DNA from: CAZPHU01 sp964586285
GTDB taxonomy: Bacteria > Fibrobacterota > Chitinivibrionia > Chitinivibrionales > CAYFVL01
NCBI GenBank assembly: GCA_964586285.1
Contig: CAZPHU010000003.1
Location: 16,784-80,783, forward strand
Length of the DNA stretch: 64,000 nt
Reading direction: 5' to 3'
Made by a program: the position numbers and the translations under genes. Positions 9,069 through 18,443 of the stretch are shown here, piece by piece. The notes beneath the pieces were generated by a model, which saw only the letters and a list, made by a program, of their open reading frames with translations, had not been told where the DNA came from and searched no databases. Positions within the stretch are counted from its first letter, which is position 1, and every line of letters starts with the position of its first letter.

Positions 9069-11228
9069 CTATGTGTTGGTGACACTCGCGATAACATGCA
9101 TGAATTTAGCCACGTTAAACGGCTTGGGAAGAACATCCACAAAGCCGTAGTCACGATAATTGGTCATCACCGGATCGTTCAAATAGCCGCTGGATGCGAT
9201 GACTTTGGCTTCGGGATCGATTGACAACAACTCCCCGACAGTTTGTTTGCCGCCCATGCCGCCTGGAATTGTTATATCCATCAATACAAGATTAAACTTT
9301 TTCTTCCGTTTCATTGAAAGACAATACAGGTGAAGAGCATCGGCTCCATTCGTTACCGTTTCGACGTAATAGCCTGCATTTTTCAGTATTCTGTCCACAA
9401 CCGCCCGAATAACTTCATCATCATCCATGACCAGAATACGCTTCGTTCCGGTGCACTTCGGGACAGTTTCCGGGAACTGTCCATCCTCCTCCCTGACCGC
9501 CGGAAGGTAGAACATAAAGGTTGTGCCCTGTCCAAGCCGAGATTTTGCCGTTATAAATCCGTTATGTTTTCTAATGATAGAGTAGACGGTCGACAGACCC
9601 AAACCGTTTCTTTTGCTCGATGTTGTAAAATAAGGGTCGAATATCTTTGACAAGTTGTCCCTTGATATACCCTTACCGGTGTCACTTATGGAAATTTTCA
9701 GATATTTGCCCGGCAAGAGAGGAATGATCGCTTCGGTCGCATCGCTTATCTCATCGTGTATTTCCATATTTTGAGCAAAGACGGTGATGGTTCCACCATT
9801 TGGCATCGACTGCTTAGCATTTATCAACAGATTATTGAGCACCTGATCGATTTGTCCCCTGTCAATTTCAACCCCCCATAGATTTTCATCCACCTTAAGG
9901 TCGCATTCTATGCTGGAGCCGCTGAGGCAAAAACCGACCGAATCTTCGATCAGCTCGCGAATGGATGCATTCTCTTTTACAGGCGCCCCCCCTTTGGCGA
10001 AGGTCAACAGCCGATTGGTCAGTTTACTTGCCTTAAATGCCGCTTTCTCCGCATCGGTAATCATTGTATGAGGCTCCGAATCGGTTTTTAATCCGGTTTT
10101 GACCATGAACAGATTTGTAATAATACCTGTGAGGATATTGTTAAAATCGTGAGCTATTCCGCCGGCAAGTACCCCTATGGCCTCCAGCTTACGTGCCCTG
10201 AACAGCTCCTCTTCCATACGACGCCTCTCGGTGATGTCCTGAAGCGCCAGAACCGTCCCGATAATCTCATGGGTTGATGCTCGCATTGGGGTTGCGGTAT
10301 AGATAATCGTGCGCCTGTTGCGACCACTTCCTGTGGAGATTTCACCATCAATGCCCTTTCCTTCGGAAACAACACTTTTGGCGCTTTGCGCAATCTCGGC
10401 GAATGTATCGATTGAATGGAACTTTTCCTGTAGGTTTTTTCCGATAATCTCCTTTGCACCTATACCAAGTAGTTTTTCGGCGACACCATTTATCAGAAGA
10501 ATACGCCCCTCAGTATCGGTCGAAATGATGCCGTCCCCGGTCGAACGAAGAGTAACATCAAGCAGCTCCTTTTCCTTGGCCAGATCCATCTCGGCCTTTT
10601 TGCGCTTGGTCACCTCGCGGATTATGGCAGTATAGTAGGTCGCATCCCTGCTCTGCCATGACGAAAGTGAGATCTCAGCGGGAAAATTCGAGCTGTCCTT
10701 GCGCTTACCCAGAGCCTCGATCATATGTGCCCTGTCAACATTTTCGGCCTCACGGGCTATTACCTGTTGAACGTTTTCAAGCAGGTGGTTGAAAGTATCA
10801 TCGGGTACAAGCATGGAGATATGCTTACCGATTATCTCGTGAGACTCGTAACCAAACATTATTTCTGCACCGCGATTCCAGAAAAGAATATTGCCCGAGC
10901 AATCCGCCGAAAGGATCGCCTCATGAGCCGTCTGGGCCAATGCCCTAAACTTTTGCTCACTTTCCTTAAGAGCCTCCTCCGCAAAGCGCACGTCGGCGAT
11001 GTCTTCCTTTAAACGAATGTTTTGCTGCTGAAGCTCACCAATACGTTCTGTCAAACAGTCGAATATTGACTGAAAGGACTCCATAACCGGGACCAGTAAG
11101 GCATCAACAACAGCTTTAGGCTCGGAACCTTCAGAAACGCCATTCCTGTCAATATACGAAACGATTTCATCTCTTGCCCGATAGAAATGTTTACGAAACT
11201 GATCTTTTTGCAACGAATCAAGACTCAT
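9069..11228 (-). CDS. PAS-PAS hybrid sensor histidine kinase with C-terminal receiver
   Basis: A soluble two-component hybrid kinase of 719 residues. After an N-terminal helical region with a coiled coil (about residues 60-95) come two PAS domains (about 85-210 and 215-340), a HisKA dimerisation domain with the phospho-accepting His in AGGIAHDFNNIL, and an HATPase domain (NLLINAKQSM, SDTGKGIS, GLGLSTVYSI). The C-terminal receiver contains MDDDE, the phospho-acceptor Asp in LVLMDITIPG, and a conserved Lys in LPKPF. There is no transmembrane segment, so the signal is probably intracellular (redox or small molecule). AGGAAA precedes the ATG. No partner response regulator is adjacent; it is an orphan. 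Confidence 0.95.
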   Translation of the reverse strand: MSLDSLQKDQFRKHFYRARDEIVSYIDRNGVSEGSEPKAVVDALLVPVMESFQSIFDCLTERIGELQQQNIRLKEDIADVRFAEEALKESEQKFRALAQTAHEAILSADCSGNILFWNRGAEIMFGYESHEIIGKHISMLVPDDTFNHLLENVQQVIAREAENVDRAHMIEALGKRKDSSNFPAEISLSSWQSRDATYYTAIIREVTKRKKAEMDLAKEKELLDVTLRSTGDGIISTDTEGRILLINGVAEKLLGIGAKEIIGKNLQEKFHSIDTFAEIAQSAKSVVSEGKGIDGEISTGSGRNRRTIIYTATPMRASTHEIIGTVLALQDITERRRMEEELFRARKLEAIGVLAGGIAHDFNNILTGIITNLFMVKTGLKTDSEPHTMITDAEKAAFKASKLTNRLLTFAKGGAPVKENASIRELIEDSVGFCLSGSSIECDLKVDENLWGVEIDRGQIDQVLNNLLINAKQSMPNGGTITVFAQNMEIHDEISDATEAIIPLLPGKYLKISISDTGKGISRDNLSKIFDPYFTTSSKRNGLGLSTVYSIIRKHNGFITAKSRLGQGTTFMFYLPAVREEDGQFPETVPKCTGTKRILVMDDDEVIRAVVDRILKNAGYYVETVTNGADALHLYCLSMKRKKKFNLVLMDITIPGGMGGKQTVGELLSIDPEAKVIASSGYLNDPVMTNYRDYGFVDVLPKPFNVAKFMHVIASVTNT

Positions 11229-11864
11229 TTTTTCCTGCTTGCCGGGTAAAAAAAAAGCTGCCGCCGGTGATTCAGATACAATTTATTATAACCACAAAAA
11301 GCAGATATCGCAATTAAATCCAAATTTTACGCGGGGGAATATCTGTCGCTCCACCATCTGGGGTGCCTGCTTTAGATATCTTTTCACATTTTTTTGAAAA
11401 TTCGATAACAAAATACATTCAATTTTATCAGAAATATGGTATTATTTAAATTATGCGCTTTAGTTTTCTCCATCTTTTCCCATAAACCTTCTTAAGCAGC
11501 TCTCTTTCGATATCATGCCCCGGAAAATCATGCACTGAATCCAAAAACGGCCTTCATCTACTGCTTGTAACACAATCAAATCACATTCGAAACCCTCTCA
11601 AGTACATATGTACCTTTAATCTGTTTGCCATTCCGTATTTTTGAATGTGGAACTAAGTATTTGACTTAAACCTATAATGAGCGATTCTCTCAGGTGATTC
11701 GCATATCGGTTAAAATTCAAGGATATCAGCAATACTGGAAATACCTCACTGGGCTTTTCAATCGATGTTTCGATTCCCCTGTCCTTGAATCATTGAGCTG
11801 ATCGTCCGCTCAATCCAGGTTAAATCTACTTGCTTCTAAAACCTGAATTTTCCGAGGAGATAGA
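11229..11864. other. Long intergenic region upstream of the MBL-fold gene
   Basis: I see no convincing gene in these 636 bp. The stretch around 11380-11460 is strongly AT-rich and is a plausible promoter zone for the divergent kinase. The part close to the next gene holds several short inverted repeats: ATTCAAGGA at 11715-11723 with TCCTTGAAT at 11782-11790, a small ATCGA/TCGAT hairpin at 11761-11774, and TTGAGC/GCTCAA at 11793-11813. Together these could form a structured leader, but no known riboswitch was recognised. Confidence 0.4.
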
Positions 11865-12632
11865 TTGAGTAAAGTGGTTAACAGTTTGTATCTTGGGCTT
11901 ATAATTGTTATTTTCCCGATGATCGGTCTCCACTGCTCAGCCGGTGACGTGGAGTATCGTTTTGGAGAGCTTAAAGTATACAGCTTTCAGGCGGGCATGT
12001 GTCGGGCTTATCTTATAAAAGACATGTCAAGAGGGTATCTTATTGATGCGGGTTCACCCGGACAATGTGAAAACATCCTCAGGCACATGAAAGCATACGG
12101 GATCGATTCACTGGCGCTAATTATTCTAACCCACGGTCATTTCGATCATTACGGCAGTGCGGCGGATCTCCGTGACAGCACCGGCGCACCGATTGCGATC
12201 CATGAGGCGGACTCAGTCTGGGCTGCCCGGGCACAGACACCTTTACCTAAAATCAAAACATGGGGCATACTGGGAAAAATGTTACTCCCTCTGGCCCAGA
12301 GAGTTTATCGACCAAAACCCACCAAGGCAGATGTGATATTAACGGACAAACAGAGCCTGAAACCATACGGGCTGCATGCAACTATAATGCATACTCCCGG
12401 GCATACACCCGGCTCGATTACCATAATGGTTCAGGACAGTATTGCCTTTGCCGGTGATCTAATTTCGGCCAGGCCCACGAATCATGTCCAGCGCTACTAT
12501 GCATTCGACTGGGATCAGGTTAGAGAGAGTTTCCACCGTTTGCAGAATATGAAGCCTGCATGGACATTTCCCGGACACGGAACTCCTCCTTTGTCGGCAC
12601 GGGATATCCAGGAACTCAAACCCAGGTACTAA
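11865..12632 (+). CDS. Exported metallo-beta-lactamase-fold hydrolase
   Basis: A 255-residue MBL-fold protein. The N-terminus (about 26 residues, hydrophobic, ending near CSAG) looks like a signal peptide, so the enzyme probably acts outside the cytoplasm. The zinc-binding motif is THGHFDHYGS, followed by further ligands in HTPGHTPGS, FAGDL and FPGHG, matching the glyoxalase II / general hydrolase branch. The substrate cannot be deduced. The start is TTG at 11865, supported by GAGGAG about six bases upstream; no better ATG exists. The next ORF starts ten bases after its stop, so the two form an operon. Confidence 0.85.
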   Translation: MSKVVNSLYLGLIIVIFPMIGLHCSAGDVEYRFGELKVYSFQAGMCRAYLIKDMSRGYLIDAGSPGQCENILRHMKAYGIDSLALIILTHGHFDHYGSAADLRDSTGAPIAIHEADSVWAARAQTPLPKIKTWGILGKMLLPLAQRVYRPKPTKADVILTDKQSLKPYGLHATIMHTPGHTPGSITIMVQDSIAFAGDLISARPTNHVQRYYAFDWDQVRESFHRLQNMKPAWTFPGHGTPPLSARDIQELKPRY

Positions 12633-12642
12633 GGAAAGTTGA

Positions 12643-12867
12643 ATGAATGAAAACAAACCGGTTTCTCTGAAACTATTTGAAAAGCCTTTCATCTGCCATG
12701 TATGTAAAAACGATCATTTTATACAAAAATCGTCACAAATTACTTTTCAGGGCGGTTCCTTTCTGGGTAGATCGCAGGAGAATTTGACGGTGCTGATCTG
12801 TAATCAATGCGGCTATGTTCATTCTTTTGCACCAAGATTCGGTTCTTTTGACAGGAAAACAAAATAA
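12643..12867 (+). CDS. Small zinc-ribbon protein
   Basis: A 74-residue protein with two CxxC pairs (CHVCKNDHF near residue 18 and CNQCGYVHSF near residue 53), the layout of a single zinc ribbon. No other domain, signal peptide or membrane segment is present. AAGGA lies shortly before the ATG, and the gene begins ten bases after the MBL-fold gene. It is probably a nucleic-acid or protein-binding accessory factor; the function is unknown. The following 123 bp hold a TGGTCGG/CCGACCA inverted repeat that may end the transcript. Confidence 0.75.
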   Translation: MNENKPVSLKLFEKPFICHVCKNDHFIQKSSQITFQGGSFLGRSQENLTVLICNQCGYVHSFAPRFGSFDRKTK

Positions 12868-12990
12868 TGGTCGGCAAGATCAAACCGGTTGACTTGTAGG
12901 TTTTCTTCCTGTACGATTTGACGGCACCGGTATCCGGCTTTCCGACCACATGTCCTTATTTCCAATATTTCAAGGGGTTATAATTTTCGT

Positions 12991-14043
12991 ATGAGCTTAA
13001 AACTGATCTCTATAGTAGTAATCGTGATCGGCAGTCTGCTTCAAACGACTGCCGCTTCAGTCGGTCCTGTCGAAAAACACGGACATCTCAGGGTAGAGGG
13101 TAACCGAATAGTAGACCAGCACGGGAATCCCGCTCAGCTTCGCGGCATGAGTCTTTTCTGGAGTCAGTGGATGGACAGGTATTACAACAAGCGTGTGGTC
13201 AACTGGCTTGTTGATGATTGGAAAGTTACAGTCGTGCGTGCCGCCATGGGCGTAAAGCATGAGGAATCCGAAACGGGGTATCTTTATGACGGCTCGGAGA
13301 GATACAAGGTGGAAACCGTGGTCAATGCGGCGATTAAAAAAGGGATCTATGTAATAATCGATTGGCATGACCATCATGCCCACGAAAACACTCGCAGGGC
13401 TCGCAGGTTTTTCGAAGAGATGGCCCGCAAATACGGCGATCACCCTAACGTTATCTATGAGATCTACAACGAACCAATACATGTGGGCTGGTCGGATGTG
13501 GTAAAACCCTATGCAGAAGAGATAGTAGAGGCTATACGGGCGATCGATCCGGACAATCTGATAATTATCGGAACTCCGACATGGTCTCAGGATGTAGATG
13601 AAGCGGCTAAGGATCCGGTGAAAGGAGATAATCTGGTATATTCGCTTCATTATTATGCGGCAACTCATGGCGGGGATCTCCGGGAAAAAGCCAGATTTGC
13701 GCTGGATAAGGGCATAGCGCTGTTTGTTTCTGAATTTGGTACCTGCCTGGCCTCGGGAGACGGTTTTATGGACTCGGTAAGCACGGAGGCCTGGTTTAAT
13801 TTTCTTGATGAGCACAAGATAAGCTGGTGTAACTGGTCAATCGCCGATAAGGATGAAACCGCTTCGGCTCTCAAGCCGGGTACTAGCTGGTATGGTAAGT
13901 GGCGCCACAAAGATTTGACCCCATCGGGAAGATTGATCAGAAGAAAATTGCGCCTGGATGCGGGATTTGAGGATGATACTCCGCCCCCCGAGAAGAAAAA
14001 AAGGAAGAAAGAGCCCTGGTTGAAGATAAAACCTTTGAGGTAA
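12991..14043 (+). CDS. Secreted GH5 endoglucanase (cellulase)
   Basis: A glycoside hydrolase family 5 enzyme of 350 residues, of the GH5_2 kind as far as can be judged. A signal peptide covers about residues 1-22. The catalytic acid/base Glu lies in IYEIYNEP and the nucleophile Glu in LFVSEFGTC. Other conserved pieces are LRGMSLFWSQW near the N-terminus, VIIDWHDHHA, and SLHYYAATH. It cleaves internal beta-1,4 bonds of cellulose or related glucans outside the cytoplasm. No carbohydrate-binding module follows the barrel. The C-terminus is instead a short proline- and lysine-rich tail (PPPEKKKRKKEPW), which may anchor the enzyme to an acidic surface. It is convergent with the PHP gene, 18 bp away. 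Confidence 0.95.
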   Translation: MSLKLISIVVIVIGSLLQTTAASVGPVEKHGHLRVEGNRIVDQHGNPAQLRGMSLFWSQWMDRYYNKRVVNWLVDDWKVTVVRAAMGVKHEESETGYLYDGSERYKVETVVNAAIKKGIYVIIDWHDHHAHENTRRARRFFEEMARKYGDHPNVIYEIYNEPIHVGWSDVVKPYAEEIVEAIRAIDPDNLIIIGTPTWSQDVDEAAKDPVKGDNLVYSLHYYAATHGGDLREKARFALDKGIALFVSEFGTCLASGDGFMDSVSTEAWFNFLDEHKISWCNWSIADKDETASALKPGTSWYGKWRHKDLTPSGRLIRRKLRLDAGFEDDTPPPEKKKRKKEPWLKIKPLR

Positions 14044-14061
14044 ATCGCACATATCCGGCTG

Positions 14062-15705
14062 TCATTTCAACTGCTTATACGCATTCAAAATTTGTTTCAT
14101 TACCCATTTGAATTCTGACGATCCGCTTCTTCGCTCATCCAAGAGCTTGTAGAGGATGCCGAGATCGGCCCTGATCATAAAGGCTTTTAACCTGCGTTTG
14201 AGGTGTTGGTCATCAACTATCGAGAGCCCCTCAGCCCATCGGCGGACCAACTTGGTCATTTCCATTTCGGAGAAGACCTCGGGTGTCTTCCGGAATTCGT
14301 ATCTGAGATGAGCCGACAGCTTGGCGATATCGTAAGCTGGATCCCAGAGCATCGTATGCTCACAATCGAGCACCGCGACATAGGATGGTTTGTGATCAAA
14401 CACAGTTTCGTACCCGTATATGACGGAAGCGGGGGTGATATTTCCATGTATCTGTATATAGTTCGATTCGTTTCCGCCTAACTCTGCCGTCTCATATTCT
14501 TCCATGAAAAGCAATGTATCTCTGAATCCGGCACGATAACGGTAAGGAACACTATCATAAAACCCCTTCAGCATTCGTAGAAATGAACGCTCGCGGGCAA
14601 GAGTATTCTCGTAAGACGATAATTTTAGTTCCGAGCCATGAAGATGGATCAGCCAGTCTGTCACCCCGTTTAACAACAGGCTTTTTACAGGTCCGGGCAC
14701 ACTTGGCAAGAGTCGGCCAAGGTTTTGTCCTTTCAGATTCCGCTCGAGAATTGCTTTTTCCATATCATCCCTGCCGATTATTTTCGGTATGCGAAAGTAG
14801 CCCTTGTCGAATCGGCCTTTTCTGATGTACTCTACCAAATCGGCTCTCTCGAGGGCATCTTTCCAGGCTTCCTCGTCCACCGCAATCTGCTTTACGGTAA
14901 AGTTGGTGCTTTTGTTTTCGGTTCGTGTACCCAAATGCACTCTTATCCCGATACTCTTCCCTACCCACTCTCGCCTTTGGGTAAGCAGAGGACGTGCACA
15001 TGCGCCGCGAAGCTGTCTGATAAGGGAGTCCATGTCGCCAACCGGATGATCGAAGATTGTTGGGAAAGTGGCTACCCGTTTCTTATTATGCACATCGCTT
15101 CCTCCAATAGCCTTGAACCGGTACCGATGCCAGGCGCTGAGAGCACGATAATTTTCGATCACACTCTGATTGCCGTTCAAAACTTCTATACCGTCCAGCA
15201 GCGGATGTTCAAGATCATTTGGTGAGGGAATTTTCCCGTCACGCCAGGGATGAGCCCAGATAAGGCAAGCATCAGGAAATGCACCTCGAAGGTGTTCCAA
15301 TGAGATTTTTTTGGCAATAGTTCGATCGGCACCATACACAAGCACATGCCCCAGTTCTGTCTCTACTTCCTGGGCCGCCATAAGCACAAACCAATCGGGT
15401 ATGCAGGCCTTTTCGCGCAGATTCTCCAGATCTTTTTGGGGCCAAAGATAATGGTGCTCAGTGAGGACTATACCGTCCAGTCCACTTTTGAGCGCACGAC
15501 GAAGAAGTGTTCCCGGTAAGATCCGGCTGCACCGGCTTTTCGGATAGGTGTGGCAATGCATATCAATAAGCATAACGTTTTTATCTTGGTTTAGGAAAAA
15601 TGGACGGTTAATATCATTTTCTTTAAAAATATATAGTCGCTCCATTGCATGAACCGTACCACCGATGAAGAAATGGAGCACAAGAACCGCAAGTAAAGGA
15701 AACAA
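14062..15705 (-). CDS. PHP-domain phosphoesterase fused to an aminoglycoside-phosphotransferase-like domain
   Basis: A two-domain protein of up to 547 residues. The first half is a PHP metal-dependent phosphoesterase: DMHCHTYP, LTEHHYLW, QEVETELGH, IWAHPWRDG and GSDVHNK supply the metal ligands. The second half resembles the APH/choline-kinase fold, with IHGNITPASVI where HGDxxPxNxL is expected and VLDCEHTMLWDPAYDIAKL for the metal-binding segment. The catalytic Asp is Asn and the following Asn is Ser, so this half may be a pseudokinase or bind rather than phosphorylate. The start is uncertain. The longest form begins with TTG at 15705 and gives a hydrophobic, signal-like N-terminus; an internal ATG 20 codons later or one before the PHP domain is possible. 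I know of no described protein with this pairing. Confidence 0.75.
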   Translation of the reverse strand: MFPLLAVLVLHFFIGGTVHAMERLYIFKENDINRPFFLNQDKNVMLIDMHCHTYPKSRCSRILPGTLLRRALKSGLDGIVLTEHHYLWPQKDLENLREKACIPDWFVLMAAQEVETELGHVLVYGADRTIAKKISLEHLRGAFPDACLIWAHPWRDGKIPSPNDLEHPLLDGIEVLNGNQSVIENYRALSAWHRYRFKAIGGSDVHNKKRVATFPTIFDHPVGDMDSLIRQLRGACARPLLTQRREWVGKSIGIRVHLGTRTENKSTNFTVKQIAVDEEAWKDALERADLVEYIRKGRFDKGYFRIPKIIGRDDMEKAILERNLKGQNLGRLLPSVPGPVKSLLLNGVTDWLIHLHGSELKLSSYENTLARERSFLRMLKGFYDSVPYRYRAGFRDTLLFMEEYETAELGGNESNYIQIHGNITPASVIYGYETVFDHKPSYVAVLDCEHTMLWDPAYDIAKLSAHLRYEFRKTPEVFSEMEMTKLVRRWAEGLSIVDDQHLKRRLKAFMIRADLGILYKLLDERRSGSSEFKWVMKQILNAYKQLK

Positions 15706-15844
15706 TCCTCGTCCACATGCCCTGAAAAATGAATGTATGTTAATTTATTTGCGTTCTTTTATATTATAGGGGCAAGTGTCTGGAAGAGCACCTGTCGTGC
15801 TTTTTGTAGATTTTCATCCGAGTACTTATTGCCGATATACCTAC

Positions 15845-18295
15845 ATGCGTTCAACAGCCCTTAATTTTTTCATAACATTCCTGCTCTCTTACGGTTATGC
15901 CCAAATCCCCGAAAGCATGGAAATTCTGGTAGTCGACTCGGTTACAGACATTTCCATAGCGGAGGCATGGGTGTTTTTAGACGAGAAAGATAGTTGCCGG
16001 ACTGGGGGAAACGGCACCTGTATTTTTGATTCACTCTCTCCCGGCACGCATCTGGTAACCATCAAGGCATTGGGCTTCCAAGCCGTAACCAGATCAATTG
16101 AAATTCAAAGCAGAGAAGAAAATAATTATGTCATAAGGCTTAACAGAGAGGCCGTCCAGCAGCTGGATAAGATGGTAGTTATAGGATATGAGACATCCGA
16201 CTCCACCGCCTCTCCGATCAATTCCTTCACCCGACTGGACTCCTTTGAACTTACCAACACTCCGGGGACCGCCAACGACATAAACCGCGTTTTGGCATCA
16301 CACCCTGCGGTTGTCGGCGCAACCGGTAACGAGTTTGACAACGCGATTTATGTCCGAGGGGGTGCTTCATTTGAAAACATGTACCTAATCGACGGTATCG
16401 AGATGGAGGATGCGAACCATTTCTCTCTACTGGATTTCTCCGGCGGCAAAATAGGATTCATTAACAGTTCACTGGTAAAGCACCTGGATTTCTATTTCGG
16501 CGCTTTTCCCTCCGCACACCCCTCCAGACTATCTTCGGTCATGGAAATCAATCTCCGCAACGGCTCGATGACAAAGCCCGGTTTAAGTGCGGATCTGAAT
16601 GTATCTGGCATAGGAATAACCGCTGAAACACCTATGGGCAAAAAGGCGTCTGTGCTTGCCAACCTTCGATTCACCGATGCCACCCTGCTGGAGGATTTTC
16701 TGACGGAGTTTGGCGTTCCAAGATACGGCGACGCGATCTTGAAAACAGTTGTGGCACCGGATGAAAACAATCTTTTCAGATTTACCGCTGTTGGTGCCTA
16801 TGACAACTATAAAGACTATTATGATCCGGAAAATTACCGGGGCTCGGGTCATATATATAAATTGTGGATCCATCAGGCAGGTGCGATAGCAGCCTGGGAA
16901 TACGACAACGGGGCTTTCGAAAATGAGATTAGTATTTCAGGTGTATTTAGAGATCTGCAAGAAGGAGAGTTTCTTGACAATTATCAGGATACGATTGTAA
17001 TAAATTCCGATTTTCGCAACATTTCACTAAATCACAGAATTAAATCGGGCCTCGGTTATGCGGTAATGGAGTTTGATACTATATACGAATACAAGCGATT
17101 TATCGCGAGTGATACTGTTTCCACAAATGGTGACAAGCGAGCACATATTCTATTGAAAAACGATTTCGCACTATCACTTCGCCAAGATGATCAGTTCAAA
17201 TTTGGATTCTCGGCGGGAAACTTCCGATATACCAGTGAAATTATAAGGAAATTCACTTCAAGCAGCTCATATTTCGTGCATTCCGGGGATTCTTTGATTG
17301 CCGTTCCCCACTTGTCGGAAACAAGTTTACCCTTGGATATCGATTCCACGATTGATTTGCGGCGATTTTCGGGATATGCGGAGTATGTTTTACAAAAAGG
17401 TAAACTGAAAGCCGTCGCGGGCATACGTGGTGAATATTTTACCTTGATAGACGATTACGGATTCTCACCCCGTCTGGGTTTACAACTAAACATTCCCCGC
17501 ATCGGTACGTTCTCTCAAAGCTGCGGTCTTTATTATCAATTGCCGCCGCAGTTTAATACACTTATTGAACGGTTAATTTTCTCCAACCGCCATACATTGA
17601 GTGATATTGATCTCCAAAGGTGTTGGCAAACCGTATTCGGCTATCATAGAGCCCTTCCGGCCGGTCACGCTTTAAAACTGGAAAGCTATTTCAAATGGTA
17701 TGATCGTGATTTCCTTTTTTCTTATCCTATAGAAAAACACTTCAGAACGGTTTTGGAGGAAAGCCGGCACCAGGCCCACTACCCGAAGGGAAAGAAAAGA
17801 GCTTACGGTATTGAATTATCCTTCCAGAGATCCTCTTACAGGCATCTGTACTACTCACTTTGCGGATCTGTTTTTCATGTTGAAAACGAGTATACAGACG
17901 ATAAATGGTACAACGACAAAAACAACGTACGCGCAACGGTGGGCTTTGACGCTGGATGGGCCGGGAATCATCATGGTATCGCTTTGCGACTAAGCGCAAC
18001 GGGTGGCCGCCCTTACACGCCAACAGAAAAAAGAGTGTATTCCCATTCCCCTAAGATTTTCGAAGTTCCTTCTCAAAATTACTACAGCCGATTCTTGGAA
18101 CCTGTATTAATTGTCAATCTCAGATACTCTTTCAAGGCAACTCCTCGATGGGGCAGTATCGGAGGATACATTGACATACTCAATCTCTTTAACCATGTAT
18201 CGGTTGTAGAATCATTTTTAGACCCATATTGGGATTGGGTTGAAATAAAAAACAATGGTATCGTACCGGTTATCGGCATTGAGGCCGCTTTTTAA
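15845..18295 (+). CDS. TonB-dependent outer-membrane receptor with carboxypeptidase-like N-terminal domain
   Basis: A predicted outer-membrane transporter of 816 residues. A signal peptide (residues 1-19, ending at GYAQ) is followed by a carboxypeptidase-regulatory-like beta-sandwich (VVDSVTDISIAEAWVFLDE), a plug domain (INRVLASHPAVVG, IYVRGGASFENMYLIDGIEM) and a long beta-barrel ending in an aromatic residue (IGIEAAF). The segment KMVVIGYE resembles a TonB box. FCB-group bacteria use such proteins to import oligosaccharides, metals or peptides. No SusD-like partner is adjacent, so a sugar role is only suggested by the cellulases nearby. I chose the ATG at 15845, which starts a clean signal peptide, over an upstream GTG. 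No good ribosome site is visible. Confidence 0.9.
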   Translation: MRSTALNFFITFLLSYGYAQIPESMEILVVDSVTDISIAEAWVFLDEKDSCRTGGNGTCIFDSLSPGTHLVTIKALGFQAVTRSIEIQSREENNYVIRLNREAVQQLDKMVVIGYETSDSTASPINSFTRLDSFELTNTPGTANDINRVLASHPAVVGATGNEFDNAIYVRGGASFENMYLIDGIEMEDANHFSLLDFSGGKIGFINSSLVKHLDFYFGAFPSAHPSRLSSVMEINLRNGSMTKPGLSADLNVSGIGITAETPMGKKASVLANLRFTDATLLEDFLTEFGVPRYGDAILKTVVAPDENNLFRFTAVGAYDNYKDYYDPENYRGSGHIYKLWIHQAGAIAAWEYDNGAFENEISISGVFRDLQEGEFLDNYQDTIVINSDFRNISLNHRIKSGLGYAVMEFDTIYEYKRFIASDTVSTNGDKRAHILLKNDFALSLRQDDQFKFGFSAGNFRYTSEIIRKFTSSSSYFVHSGDSLIAVPHLSETSLPLDIDSTIDLRRFSGYAEYVLQKGKLKAVAGIRGEYFTLIDDYGFSPRLGLQLNIPRIGTFSQSCGLYYQLPPQFNTLIERLIFSNRHTLSDIDLQRCWQTVFGYHRALPAGHALKLESYFKWYDRDFLFSYPIEKHFRTVLEESRHQAHYPKGKKRAYGIELSFQRSSYRHLYYSLCGSVFHVENEYTDDKWYNDKNNVRATVGFDAGWAGNHHGIALRLSATGGRPYTPTEKRVYSHSPKIFEVPSQNYYSRFLEPVLIVNLRYSFKATPRWGSIGGYIDILNLFNHVSVVESFLDPYWDWVEIKNNGIVPVIGIEAAF

Positions 18296-18386
18296 AGACT
18301 TTTCGCCAAGCCGTCTTACCCCGCCTCTCCGCTGATCCGGATCACGATTGACCCCGGAACCTGCAAACTTATCCCTTCTAGGCCGC

Positions 18387-18419
18387 AAAATCTTGTATTT
18401 TTGTTTGAAAGAAGATTTT
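18387..18419 (+). promoter_or_regulatory. Small hairpin in the metY leader
   Basis: AAAATCTT at 18387-18394 and AAGATTTT at 18412-18419 form an eight-base perfect inverted repeat 25 bases before the start codon. I looked for a SAM riboswitch here, as is common before such genes, and did not recognise one. It may be an operator or a weak leader hairpin. Confidence 0.3.
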
Positions 18420-18443
18420 CACAGCGGTTCAGGAGTTAGCAGC

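Noticed and set aside
11755..11815. tRNA-like T-loop (TTCGATTC) in the 11.8-kb intergenic region
   Set aside because: No acceptor or anticodon stem can be drawn around it.
13057..13815. Minus-strand ORF of 252 codons inside the GH5 gene
   Set aside because: Antisense shadow of an obvious GH5 catalytic domain with no motif of its own.
18296..18443. SAM riboswitch upstream of metY
   Set aside because: Only one short hairpin was found; no conserved riboswitch core was recognised.
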